From: CALAED01 sp937891035
Lineage (GTDB): Bacteria > Actinomycetota > Actinomycetes > Streptosporangiales > Streptosporangiaceae
Assembly (NCBI GenBank): GCA_035642125.1
Contig: DASQSZ010000146.1
Span: 1-34,453, forward strand
Direction of reading: 5' to 3'
DNA: 34,453 nucleotides
Of the stretch, positions 15,356-23,183 are shown piece after piece. Under the pieces are notes generated by a model. It was not told the DNA's origin, ran no database searches, and saw nothing but the letters and a program-made list of their open reading frames with translations. Within the stretch, counting starts at the first letter, position 1; each line of letters opens with the position of its first letter. The translations under genes were made by a program, and so were the position numbers.

Positions 15356-16270
15356 ATGGTTGCTGGGGTGAGGGAGGATGATCTGCTCCGGCATCTGGCG
15401 GGTTTGCGGCGTGCCAATGTGGGAGGCCGGCGGGCGCCGCACAAGCCGCTGCTGCTCTTGTGGCTGTTCGGCCGGTTCGCGGCGACCGGGACCAGCGCGG
15501 TCGCGTACGCCGAAGCGGAAGAGCCGGTCAGCCGGTTGATCAATGAGTTCGGCCCGCCCATGACGAGCGCGTCGGCGGCGCGCCGCCGCGCCGCGATGCC
15601 GTTCGTGCATCTCGAGCGCGAGCTGTGGCAGTTGACCGATGGCTCCGGCGCCGAGATCGGAACCAATGCGCCAGATCGGGGCGGGTGGCTCGTCGAGGTT
15701 CTCGCGGTTGGGCGGCTGCGGCCGGCCGTTGAACGGCTCATCGCCGTGCCGGAGACGCTGGCGAGGGCCGCACGGCTATTGCTGGAGCGGCATTTCACGC
15801 CGGCGCTCGCCGAATTGATCTGTACGGCAGTGGGCCTGGACATCTCCGCGCCAGAAGCCGCCACGCCGAAGCCCCGTCGCCGGGCCGGGTTCGCCGAGCA
15901 GGTGTTGCGGGCGTACGCGTACACGTGTGCCATGTGCGGCTTCGACGGCGCCCTCGGCCGTAACCCGGTCGGTCTGCAGGCGGCGCACGTGCGCTGGCAC
16001 AGCCAACAGGGCCCGGACGAGGTCGATAATGCCGTCGCGTTGTGCGTCCTCCACCATGCGTTGTTCGACCTCGGGGTGCTCGGCCTCACATTGGATCACC
16101 GTGTCAGGGTCTCCGGGTTGTACGTGGCCCGCAGCGACGCCGGCCGGGCGGTCCACGGGCTTGCCGGCCGGCCGCTCAGCGCGCCACAGCCCGGTCAGCC
16201 AAGGATCGACGCCTCGTACGTGAACTGGCACGTCAAGCAGGTTTTCAAAGGCCATGAATCCGCGGCCTGA
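15356..16270 (+). CDS. Sulfur-binding-domain HNH endonuclease (type IV restriction)
   Basis: A 304-residue protein of two parts. The N-terminal half has the pattern of the sulfur-binding domain known from ScoMcrA (LRRANVGGRRAPHKPLLLLW at 17-36, then PVSRLINEFGPP and AAMPFVHLERELWQL near 57-93), which recognises phosphorothioate-modified DNA. The C-terminal half (178-290) is an HNH nuclease: Cys191 and Cys194 (CAMC), His211 in LQAAHVRWH, Asn225 in VDNAVAL and His234 in VLHHALFDLG. Such enzymes cut incoming DNA carrying the Dnd sulfur modification. The subfamily assignment comes from recalled family patterns, the HNH motif is direct. GTG 15368 is an alternative start matching the usual family N-terminus; neither start has a clear ribosome site. 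No dnd genes are in the window, as expected for a host that destroys rather than makes the modification. Confidence 0.85.
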   Translation: MVAGVREDDLLRHLAGLRRANVGGRRAPHKPLLLLWLFGRFAATGTSAVAYAEAEEPVSRLINEFGPPMTSASAARRRAAMPFVHLERELWQLTDGSGAEIGTNAPDRGGWLVEVLAVGRLRPAVERLIAVPETLARAARLLLERHFTPALAELICTAVGLDISAPEAATPKPRRRAGFAEQVLRAYAYTCAMCGFDGALGRNPVGLQAAHVRWHSQQGPDEVDNAVALCVLHHALFDLGVLGLTLDHRVRVSGLYVARSDAGRAVHGLAGRPLSAPQPGQPRIDASYVNWHVKQVFKGHESAA

Positions 16271-16390
16271 CGGGTTACCCGCGGCGCCGACGTGCTGCCA
16301 TCTGGCGGCCAGAGCAGCGCGGAATCCGCACGAAGGGGCTGGTCGCGGGCGGCGTTCACGCCATCGTGCCGCTGCGCCGGCGGTGGGGCG

Positions 16391-17929
16391 TCAAGGCTGG
16401 CAGCGTTTCATGCCCTCTGGGGAGTAACACGATGGGTGCCCGTAGCTGCTCAGGATGCTTTGGCCGGCGCCTACGGTCATGAAGTTCAAGAAGCTGAAGG
16501 CGAGGGATTCGGACGCCGGTACGCCGCTGGTGTATGCGTATTCGATATCCGTGAAGGGATAGGTGTCGGCGCTGATGGTTTCGATGGATGGAGCCTGCCC
16601 GCCGATCTCCAGGGTGTGCAGGCCGGTGGAATTGTCGGCGGCGACCAGTTCACCGTAGCCGATGGCGCCCGGCAGCCGTGCCACGGTCTTGAGCACCTCG
16701 CTCGTTCTGCTGAGCTCGCAACGGATTATCGTGTCCTGTTTGGAGTCTTTGTTCACGCAGTCTCTAGAGGTGAACGCGGGTTCTCCTTGTCCCTCAAGGA
16801 TGCGCCGGCGGAACAGGTCACGGGTGCCGGAGTTGGCATCGCGGCTGATGAGTCGGATGGGGAGATCAGGTCCGCCCACCTGCTTCCAATTGACGATGTC
16901 TCGCCCAGTGAAGATGGCACGTATCTGCTCGATCGTGAGGTCCTTGATGTTCACTCTGTCATTGACAACGAGAGCGAAGGCGACGACGGCCACCCGGCGT
17001 TCCCTCAGCTCGGAATAACTGACCGGCTTGGGTCCATCGGAAAGAGCGATCATGGCTGACGAACTGTCCGTGTCCGCGTTCGCGAGTTCCCGCACTCCCT
17101 CGGTGCTGCCGCGCGCTTCTACTCTGATTTCAGAATTAGGACAGTCCCTCATGTACTGATCGGCAAGTTGTTCCATCGCGGGGGCGAAAGCGGTCGAACC
17201 AACGACCTTTAAATCTCCCGTGACGCAACCCATGGGCGTCGAATCGGGCTGGCGAAAGATGATGATGGAGGCGAGCGCGACGAGACCCGCGGCGAGCGCG
17301 CCCATGACGCCCAGTGCGGCTTTGCTGAACGAGCGCGGCTTGTCGTCGACCGACATGCTACGGGTGCGCTTGATCTCGCCGCCCTGGATGTCGCCGGTGA
17401 CGTCGATCTCGCTGCCGACGTGACCGCCGCTGAGCAGCACGAGCAGCTTGAAGTACCGCTCTTCGTTGAGCGGAACCCGCGGCAGCCGGATCGTGTTGCC
17501 GTTGACCTGCATGCCGCCCGAGCCATTGCCAGGTGCGAAGTGACGAAGCAGGTGCGTGGCCTTGGGATCGGGAATGACATCGACCTCTTCGACGGTGCGC
17601 CCCGCGAATTCAACGGTGAGGCCATGGTTCTTGTCGGGATTTGTATAGTCGTGTTCCGCGATGGCGCCGGTGCCGTCGTTCTCGATGCGTAGCAGGACGA
17701 GGCTGGCATTGGTCGTGCGGGGAAGCTTGGTGGTGAGGCGGACGAGTCGTCTCCGCGTTCCTTGCCTATCCCGGCCTTCGCCGCCGATCGCGGTGTCCAT
17801 CTGCACGCGATAGCCGATCCGTTTGCCGCGCGGCGAACGGCGCTGATATATCGCGCCGACGGTAGGCACCACAAGGCCGAAAACGGCCGTGACCATGGCC
17901 ACGATGTTTTCTGGAGTGAACCAGTTCAC
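16391..17929 (-). CDS. Membrane-anchored PstS-like substrate-binding protein
   Basis: A 512-residue protein with one N-terminal membrane segment (about 9-28), a cytosolic basic and beta-rich region (about 30-200), a second membrane segment (about 203-228) and a C-terminal extracytoplasmic PstS-like domain (about 235-512). The latter shows VVGSTAFAPAMEQLA at its start and RDANSGTRDLFRRRIL later, the positions that hold phosphate in PstS proteins, and four cysteines that could pair outside the cell. It is not a lipoprotein and no permease gene is adjacent, so sensing rather than uptake is plausible. The frame opens at TTG 17953, but GTG 17929 lies 8 bases after AGGGGGG and is preferred. The gene stands alone, convergent with the HNH nuclease. 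The ligand is unproven. Confidence 0.85.
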   Translation of the reverse strand: MNWFTPENIVAMVTAVFGLVVPTVGAIYQRRSPRGKRIGYRVQMDTAIGGEGRDRQGTRRRLVRLTTKLPRTTNASLVLLRIENDGTGAIAEHDYTNPDKNHGLTVEFAGRTVEEVDVIPDPKATHLLRHFAPGNGSGGMQVNGNTIRLPRVPLNEERYFKLLVLLSGGHVGSEIDVTGDIQGGEIKRTRSMSVDDKPRSFSKAALGVMGALAAGLVALASIIIFRQPDSTPMGCVTGDLKVVGSTAFAPAMEQLADQYMRDCPNSEIRVEARGSTEGVRELANADTDSSSAMIALSDGPKPVSYSELRERRVAVVAFALVVNDRVNIKDLTIEQIRAIFTGRDIVNWKQVGGPDLPIRLISRDANSGTRDLFRRRILEGQGEPAFTSRDCVNKDSKQDTIIRCELSRTSEVLKTVARLPGAIGYGELVAADNSTGLHTLEIGGQAPSIETISADTYPFTDIEYAYTSGVPASESLAFSFLNFMTVGAGQSILSSYGHPSCYSPEGMKRCQP

Positions 17930-18674
17930 GTTCGCCACCCCCCTGCGTAACAACGGAGAATTCCCCGGATTTGGGCGTCAAGCGGCGATTACCCCCTTAC
18001 CTGCATTCTTCACGGTATGGGAGGACACTTCAAATGCGAGTCGCTGACTCGATTTGTCACCTGTTGTTCAACGAGAGTTCGTCGACTCTCGAGAAGTCAC
18101 TCGATCGGCCGGCGTTTGAGGAAGCCCGAAACGATCCGCCGACGGAAACCGTTATCCGGGCGGCCGGCCTACGGGTCACGGGCCATCTATCAGGGGCATA
18201 TGGGCGGACGTTCCTTCGGCGCCGGGTGGTGCGGTATGAGGAATGCCGGCTGCGCCATGAGGTCTCCTGGCCGCGGGTGGCTGTGACACGCCGATGCCCC
18301 GGCCTGGGTCGTGGAGGCCATCGGAAAGGTCATTGGGCGGCCGCCGGAGTCCACCCGCGAGCGATGGCGGCCGGCAGGGCATCCGGCGCGCCTTGGTCGC
18401 CGCGTACGGGGTGCGGGATGGCCGGTGAGCCAGTCCCGTTCGTCCACGTTCAGACACGTTCGGCCGGAAGGGCGCCAAGCGCCGACAACGTCACATCCGC
18501 GCTTGCGCCGGGAGCCGGACTCATGGCCCCGAATCGGCGTTCATGTCGGCCGATGCAGGTGCCGGTCAGCGGACCGCGTTCAGCGGACCGCAGGGCATGA
18601 CGCCGCTGCTCTCCCCGGCGCGGCGGCGCCGAGTGGCGCGCGAAACGCGCGCCGAGTGTGCCTCCTCAACCTTG
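17930..18674. other. Long intergenic stretch without a supported gene
   Basis: About 745 bases. At 18037-18051 CGAGTC-GCT-GACTCG forms a perfect palindrome. GGGAGG at 18019 precedes ATG 18034, which opens a 188-codon frame, but only the first 45 residues look protein-like and third-position GC is low, so I do not call it. It may be a decayed gene. The right end carries the hairpin behind tRNA-Pro. The promoter of the PstS-like gene should lie near 17940-18030. Confidence 0.5.
18635..18653 (-). terminator. GC hairpin downstream of tRNA-Pro
   Basis: GGCGCGCG (18635-18642) and CGCGCGCC (18646-18653) form a perfect 8-bp stem with a 3-base loop, 21 bases past the 3' end of the minus-strand tRNA-Pro. 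There is no T-tract, but GC hairpins without one are common behind actinobacterial genes. Role in tRNA 3' processing or termination is inferred. Confidence 0.4.
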
Positions 18675-18748
18675 TCGGGCTGGCCGGATTCGAACCGGCG
18701 ACCCCCGCCACCCAAAGGCGGTGCGCTACCAAGCTGCGCTACAGCCCG
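18675..18748 (-). tRNA. tRNA-Pro (anticodon UGG)
   Basis: The minus strand gives a complete cloverleaf: acceptor CGGGCTG/CAGCCCG, D arm GCGC...GCGC with loop AGCTTGGTA, anticodon stem CCGCC/GGCGG around loop TTTGGGT (anticodon UGG), and T arm GCCGG-TTCGAAT-CCGGC. Discriminator A is at 18675 and CCA is not encoded (CAAG follows). It reads CCA and CCG proline codons, and CCU if U34 is modified. The next gene, on the other strand, begins 81 bases away. Confidence 0.97.
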
Positions 18749-18817
18749 TGAACGACACGAGTGTAGCCCCGCCCGGCGCTTCCTCAGTTCCGGCCGGTGA
18801 TCGAAGTCGCCGGGCAT

Positions 18818-18830
18818 TAGGCTGCGGGCA
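18818..18830 (+). promoter_or_regulatory. Candidate -10 box for a leaderless transcript
   Basis: TAGGCT (18818-18823) ends 6 bases before the ATG at 18830, and no Shine-Dalgarno sequence is present. This is the usual geometry of leaderless mRNAs in actinobacteria. No clear -35 box is seen. The same hexamer stands 8 bases before the folC start in this window. Confidence 0.45.
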
Positions 18831-19273
18831 TGACCGATCTCGCGGACTTCGCGCGGCTGGTGCCCGACGATCATGGCTTGTGCGTCGTGTCCACCCTGCG
18901 TACGGACGGCAGCATCCAATCGTCGGTGGTCAACGCCGGAGTGCTGCCGCACCCCGTCGACCAGCGACAGGTCGTCGGTTTCGTGTCCCGCGGCGGCTCG
19001 CGCAAGCTCGACAACCTGCGCGCCCGCCCGTACGCCAACATCGTGGTGCGGGCCGGCTGGCAGTGGGTGGCGGCCGAGGGGACCGTCGAGCTGTGCGGGC
19101 CCGACGATCAGCTGACCGGTGTCGACGCCGAGGGGCTGCGGCTGCTGCTGCGCGCCGTGTTCACGGCCGCGGGCGGCACGCACGAGGACTTCGAGACCTA
19201 CGATCGCGTCATGGCCGAAGAGCGCCGCAGCGTTGTCCTGCTGAGCCCGGGGCTGGTCTACTCCAATCCCTGA
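18830..19273 (+). CDS. PPOX-class (pyridoxamine 5'-phosphate oxidase-like) flavoprotein
   Basis: A 147-residue split-barrel protein of the PPOX class, which binds FMN or F420 and acts on small molecules in the cytoplasm. The opening LADFARLVPDDHGLCVVSTLRTDGSIQ is the conserved first hairpin, followed by VVGFVSRGGSRKLDNLRARPYANIVV, the cofactor-phosphate region, and WVAAEGTVELCGPDD. Length is right for the F420-dependent branch common in actinobacteria. The ATG follows a TAGGCT box with no ribosome site, so the mRNA is probably leaderless. It is followed after 58 bp by an AhpD-like gene on the same strand, perhaps in one transcript. Cofactor and substrate cannot be told apart from sequence alone. 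Confidence 0.88.
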   Translation: MTDLADFARLVPDDHGLCVVSTLRTDGSIQSSVVNAGVLPHPVDQRQVVGFVSRGGSRKLDNLRARPYANIVVRAGWQWVAAEGTVELCGPDDQLTGVDAEGLRLLLRAVFTAAGGTHEDFETYDRVMAEERRSVVLLSPGLVYSNP

Positions 19274-19331
19274 GCCGTACGGTACGTACCTGCTTTCGCG
19301 GCGCGGAGCAGGCACCGGAAGGGACGACGCC

Positions 19332-19877
19332 ATGCCACACATCGAGCTGGGCAACGACGCGCCGGGGATCCGCGGGCTGCTGCGGTACCGGCCGGATACG
19401 GGCAGGGTGTTGAGCGAACTCGCCGAGGTGTTGCTGCGCGGGCCCAGCACTTTGTCGCGGGGCGAACGCGAGCTCATCGCCGCCTACGTGTCGACCCTGA
19501 ACCAATGCCGATACTGCTCATCGACGCACGGCGCCGCCGCCGCCGCACAGCTTCCTGGTGGGACATCGACCGTCGCGGACGCCTGCGCCGACCCCGCGGC
19601 CGCGCCGATCTCCGGCAAGCTCGAGGCGCTGTTGCGGATCGCGGCCGCGGTGCGGGTGAGCGGCACCGAGGTGCGGGACGACGACGTCGCGGCCGCACGC
19701 GCGGCCGGCGCCACCGACGCGGAGATCCACGACGCGGTGCTCATCGCCGCGGCCTTCTGCATGTACAACAGGTACGTCGACGGGCTGGCGACGGCGCTGC
19801 CCGCGGATCCGGTGGCTTATACGGAGTCGGCCGAGCGGATTCTCGCCCACGGCTATACCCCGATGCCGGCCACCTGA
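19332..19877 (+). CDS. AhpD-like / carboxymuconolactone decarboxylase family protein
   Basis: A 181-residue all-helical protein of the CMD/AhpD superfamily. The redox motif is Cys59-Arg-Tyr-Cys62 with His66 (STLNQCRYCSSTH), preceded by LSRGERELIAAYV, the layout of peroxidase-related AhpD members that reduce peroxides through the CXXC pair. GGAAGGGA at 19317-19324 supports ATG 19332. The second half (residues about 100-150: VRDDDVAAARAAGATDAEIHDAVLIAAAF) is the typical helix pair. It lies 58 bp after the PPOX gene, and both would fit an oxidative-stress or detoxification role. It converges with an unknown gene at 20 bp. The reductant partner is unknown. Confidence 0.9.
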   Translation: MPHIELGNDAPGIRGLLRYRPDTGRVLSELAEVLLRGPSTLSRGERELIAAYVSTLNQCRYCSSTHGAAAAAQLPGGTSTVADACADPAAAPISGKLEALLRIAAAVRVSGTEVRDDDVAAARAAGATDAEIHDAVLIAAAFCMYNRYVDGLATALPADPVAYTESAERILAHGYTPMPAT

Positions 19878-19897
19878 CGTGTGTGGCCGAAGTCCGG

Positions 19898-20896
19898 TCA
19901 GCGAGACCCATCCGGACGTGATCGCGCAGGGCGTGCGGATCTCGCGGGACGTCCGGGTCCGATGGATCCGTTCGCTCGACGCGGCGCCGATGCCCGCGCC
20001 GCCACCGGGTCCGGCGCGACGCGGCGGACGGCGAGCCGCGGGCTCTTGGTCGCCAGGGCCGCGAGCTTGGACAGCCGGCTGGTCGTGCCGCTCAGCCAGA
20101 TCGAACGCTGGCTGGCCGGCCAGGCATAGCACGGCGTGCCGTCGTCGACCAGTTCCGCGACGCCCGGCAGGTCGAGCGAATCGGCCGCGAAGTGATAGAG
20201 CTCGGAGATCCGCGACCCGATGACCCCGTAGTCCAGCGCCCGGGCCAAGGACCGCTCGGCCGCGATGAGCTCTTCGAGCACCCGGCCGTGCAGCGGATAG
20301 TGCTGCGGAAAGACCCGTTGCAGGTCGAGGAACAGCCCGACCGTGCCGCGCCGGGGGTCGCCGAGCAGCCGGCCGGCGAACGCGAACATCCCGAGGGCCA
20401 GCCGGGGCTCGGCGGCGAGGGCATGGGCGTACATGACGCGCAGCAGCGCCACGTTCATCATGAACCGCTCGGCCGGCAGTTCGCCGTCCGTCAGCGCGAC
20501 GTGGTCGAGGTATCCGGCCAGCACGCTGCCGTTGTGGGCGCGGTACCACCGGGCCGGTGACGGGGTGCGGAGAAACTCGTTCCACAGCTCGACGCTGCGC
20601 GCCGACGGCTCGCCGGCGGCCCCGTGATGCAGCAGATCGGCCTCGGTCTTGTCGCGCAGCAGCCGTTCGTTGACCGCTCGCCACCACGGGCTCCCCGACC
20701 TGGGATCCATGACGCCCCGCACGATCTCCCACCTGAGGAAGCTCAGCTCGGCCCGGCCGAACGGACGCCGCCCATCGTCGGCGATCCGGTAGAACCCGGC
20801 CGCCAGCCGGTACCGATCCGTGGCGCTGTCCTGAATCGCCTTGATCTTCTCGGCCGCCAACGACGCAGCCGGCCCCTGTTGCGTCACGGGCTCCAT
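19898..20896 (-). CDS. Hypothetical helical protein, 332 residues
   Basis: I do not recognise this family. The start at ATG 20896 (MEPVTQQGPAASL) is chosen because the open frame before it is Gly/Pro/Arg shadow; the ribosome site is weak (GGGCGGGA, far upstream). The protein is mostly helical, with an N-terminal region holding LSFLRWEIVRGVMDP and SPWWRAVNERLLRDKTEADLL near residues 50-90, and a middle region of long helices (ERFMMNVALLRVMYAHALA). The last 60 residues are basic and disordered. No signal peptide or membrane helix is clear. It is divergent from another unknown gene (21241) across a spacer with 13-bp tandem repeats, so the two may share regulation. Confidence 0.75.
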   Translation of the reverse strand: MEPVTQQGPAASLAAEKIKAIQDSATDRYRLAAGFYRIADDGRRPFGRAELSFLRWEIVRGVMDPRSGSPWWRAVNERLLRDKTEADLLHHGAAGEPSARSVELWNEFLRTPSPARWYRAHNGSVLAGYLDHVALTDGELPAERFMMNVALLRVMYAHALAAEPRLALGMFAFAGRLLGDPRRGTVGLFLDLQRVFPQHYPLHGRVLEELIAAERSLARALDYGVIGSRISELYHFAADSLDLPGVAELVDDGTPCYAWPASQRSIWLSGTTSRLSKLAALATKSPRLAVRRVAPDPVAARASAPRRANGSIGPGRPARSARPARSRPDGSR

Positions 20897-21240
20897 CCCG
20901 ACGACAGTCCCGCCCTGAGAGCCGATGTACGGTCCAGGGACCTTGCGCTGACAGGGAGATCGTAACGGGCGCCGGGCGTGGCCGCCGGGCCCGGCGTCGA
21001 CCGCGGGCATCGGACCCGGGGCGCCGACCCGGGCGCAGGACGCGGGCGCAGGACGCGGGCGCAGGACGCGCGCTCAGGACCAAGCGGCCGATAAGTCGGC
21101 CAACGCGCCGATGGCGTGGTTTCGGGCGGCGGGCGGCGCGGTATCTCCGCGGTAGCTTCCCGGGATCCCCGCGGCGGGGCGGGCGGCCGCGCGGCACGCA
21201 CTGGCTTGTCTCCGCGGCCGGCGAAACGGAGGATGACGGC
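20897..21240. other. Divergent spacer with tandem repeats
   Basis: About 340 bases between two divergent genes of unknown function. It holds an interrupted palindrome GGTCC-AG-GGACC at 20931-20942 and the 13-bp tandem repeats at 21030-21081. The rest is very GC-rich. TACGAT on the minus strand near 20957-20962 is a possible -10 for the left gene. No gene is supported. Confidence 0.45.
21030..21081. repeat. 13-bp tandem repeat, three perfect copies plus one degenerate
   Basis: The unit CGGGCGCAGGACG occurs head to tail at 21030-21042, 21043-21055 and 21056-21068, with a decayed fourth copy to 21081. It lies outside coding sequence between divergent genes. Slippage is the simplest origin; phased protein binding is possible since the period is slightly above one helical turn. 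Confidence 0.8.
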
Positions 21241-21867
21241 ATGGTCGCGGCGCAGGAGCGGAGGCTGAGTGCCCAGCGGGCCTCCTGGGAGGACTTCCTC
21301 GCCGTACTGACCGGCCGGGCGGTCTGGAAGCTCTTGGTCAAGGGCGTGAGCGTCTTCCTGCCCGAACACGAGGTGACGCCCAGGTCGGTGCTGGTCGCCG
21401 ACAGCATGTCGGTGGCCGGCCTGCCGGTCTTTCTCAACGGCGACGCGGGCTTCGGCCTGCACCTGCCCGAACGCACCACCGGGCGCCTCCCGGCCCGGGA
21501 GATCTACGTGCGCGGCCACGAGGTACGGTCGATCGGCGTCGTCGCCAGCGGCTCGGCGGCCGCGATCGGAACGCGGGTCGTTGACGCCTCAAGCCTGCTG
21601 CGGTACGGCCGGAAGCTGACCTTCCAGACACTGTTCGATACCACCGAGGCTCGCTCGGTGACTCCGGCCGTACGGGCGGCCAGGGCCGTGGAGAACGTCA
21701 TCTTTCTCGACCCCGTCGCGGGCGTCGGGCTCTGCGGGGAGATCGATCCGATCTCGCGGGCGGCGACCTGCCCGCTGTTCGTGTGGATCGGCGACAGGGC
21801 CTCTGGCGCGGTACGGGTCTACACCTCGGGCGGCTGGGCCGCCCAGGCCGTCAGATCCCGCACCTGA
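21241..21867 (+). CDS. Hypothetical protein, 208 residues
   Basis: Not recognised. ATG 21241 has GGAGG at 21228-21232, eight bases upstream, a strong start. The N-terminus is charged (VAAQERRLSAQRASWEDF), and the rest mixes beta strands with small-residue loops (RSVLVADSMSVAGLPVFLNGD, REIYVRGHEVRSIGVVASGSA), suggesting a compact alpha/beta or beta domain; CGEIDPISRAATC near 165-177 contains its two cysteines. No signal peptide or clear membrane helix is seen. The last 49 bp overlap the convergent coiled-coil gene. It may be co-regulated with the divergent unknown gene at 19898-20896. Confidence 0.7.
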   Translation: MVAAQERRLSAQRASWEDFLAVLTGRAVWKLLVKGVSVFLPEHEVTPRSVLVADSMSVAGLPVFLNGDAGFGLHLPERTTGRLPAREIYVRGHEVRSIGVVASGSAAAIGTRVVDASSLLRYGRKLTFQTLFDTTEARSVTPAVRAARAVENVIFLDPVAGVGLCGEIDPISRAATCPLFVWIGDRASGAVRVYTSGGWAAQAVRSRT

Positions 21868-22946
21868 TGGCCGGGTAGCCTGCGCAGCCATACCGCCGCC
21901 GCAAGGGTGTCGGTATAGCGGCGATTGGTCTCGAAGTCCAGCACCTGAGCGTGGCTCAGAACCGCGCACAGCAGATCCTCGCGCGTGCGCAGCGCGACCA
22001 GCGGGCCGATCTGCGCGACGGCGCCCGTGCTTTCGGCGAAGGCCCGCAACATCCCCTCCAGCGACAGCCCCTCCGCCGTACGCCGCCGGCCGCCGGCCGC
22101 CGCGTCGCCGCGCCCGATCGAGACCAGCAGGGCGGCGAAGTCGCCGACGAGCTCCTCCGGAGTGCGGCCGGCCAGGAAGTAGCGCAGCTGCCCGTCATCC
22201 GCGCCATCCTCGCCGCCCTCGGCAGCCCTGAACCTGATGCCCAGGTGGTTGGCCTGGACGCACTGTTCGTACATCTCGACGAGCACGTCGCGCAGCCGTG
22301 GATCGCGCGACCACAGACGCCCGCCGACCGCAACGACCGGCGCCCGGCGGCCGGTGAGAGCCGTGGCGACCGCCTGGTCGAGCTCGGCCGAGGTGAAGCC
22401 GAGCAAGTCGGTGACGACGTCCTCCACGTCCTCCAAGGTCTTGGTGAGATCGCGCTGGAAGGCCATGATCTGGTCGCCGTTGCGCTCCAACGCGGAGATG
22501 CGGGCCAGCGCGGTCTCGACGTTCTGCCCGGCGGCCGCCGCGTCGGAGCGGGGCAGGGCCTCCATGGAGCTTTCGATGTCGGACAGCTTCCGGCGCAGCG
22601 CGGCCAGGGTGACCTTCTGTTTCTCCAGGTCCTGCATGCGCTGCGCCTGCGTTCTGAGGTACGCGTCGGCCTGGTGCAGCAGCGTCCTGAGCTGTTCGAT
22701 CTCGCCGGTGTTCTCACGTACGCGGTTTTCCATGGCCGGCAGCACGTCCCGTTGGACTTTGAACATTTCCGCCTTGAGCTGTTCACCGACGGTGACGAGG
22801 ACGCCGCTTTGCCGGTCGACTTGCTGCCTTAGTTCCTCGACGTGTTTGACAAAGGCGTCCGCCTGGTCCTTGCTTCGCTTTCCCGCATACAGCTCAAGAG
22901 CCCCGACAATAAGACACAACAGGACAAGGAGGACGGTCAACGGCAC
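21819..22946 (-). CDS. Membrane-anchored coiled-coil protein
   Basis: A 375-residue protein with an N-terminal membrane segment (residues 3-19, LTVLLVLLCLIVGALEL), a long coiled coil (about 25-180, heptad-rich KHVEELRQQVDRQSGVLVTV and MQDLEKQKVTLAALRRKLSD) and a C-terminal globular domain (about 190-375) of unknown family with ELVGDFAALLVSIGRGD and TREDLLCAVLSHAQVLDFE. The body faces the cytoplasm if the short N-terminus is outside. The predicted start GTG 22946 touches GAGGA with no spacing; TTG 22940, two codons later, would have GAGGAG at 5 bases and may be the true start. The gene overlaps the convergent unknown gene by 49 bp. A role in membrane or envelope organisation is a guess from architecture. 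Confidence 0.78.
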   Translation of the reverse strand: MPLTVLLVLLCLIVGALELYAGKRSKDQADAFVKHVEELRQQVDRQSGVLVTVGEQLKAEMFKVQRDVLPAMENRVRENTGEIEQLRTLLHQADAYLRTQAQRMQDLEKQKVTLAALRRKLSDIESSMEALPRSDAAAAGQNVETALARISALERNGDQIMAFQRDLTKTLEDVEDVVTDLLGFTSAELDQAVATALTGRRAPVVAVGGRLWSRDPRLRDVLVEMYEQCVQANHLGIRFRAAEGGEDGADDGQLRYFLAGRTPEELVGDFAALLVSIGRGDAAAGGRRRTAEGLSLEGMLRAFAESTGAVAQIGPLVALRTREDLLCAVLSHAQVLDFETNRRYTDTLAAAVWLRRLPGHQVRDLTAWAAQPPEV

Positions 22947-23183
22947 TCCTCGTGATCAGGGTCGTACGTAGGGGGTTGGGGTGGAGCCGAGGCTCCGGCC
23001 GGGACGGCCAGTGCGTGACGATAACGTACGATCTCAGCTCGCTAGAAGTGAACTATGTACGAGGTTAGACAATTGAAGATTTTTCACTAGTTCTAGCTGG
23101 TATTTGCGTACATGTCCTGACTAGCCGCCCGCCCGCTGGGTAACCGCACAGTCGATATGACCCCCAGTACCGAGGAGGGCGAC
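22947..23183. other. Divergent promoter region with an AT-rich patch
   Basis: About 240 bases between the divergent coiled-coil and DUF1508 genes. Bases 23043-23105 are clearly AT-rich (for example GAAGATTTTTCACTAG), unusual for this window, and are flanked by GTACGAGG and GCGTACATG. Promoters for both genes probably lie here. I could not assign exact boxes. Confidence 0.45.

Noticed and set aside
15245..15610. Minus-strand frame antisense to the HNH nuclease start and tRNA
   Set aside because: It runs towards the tRNA, has no motif, and conflicts with the well-supported nuclease gene.
18034..18600. 188-codon plus-strand frame with GGGAGG before ATG 18034
   Set aside because: The ribosome site is good, but third-position GC is low, the second half is Arg/Gly-rich noise and no domain is visible. 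Perhaps a decayed gene.
21030..21081. 13-bp repeats considered as a CRISPR array or origin iterons
   Set aside because: Units abut without spacers, are too short for CRISPR repeats, and no replication gene is near.
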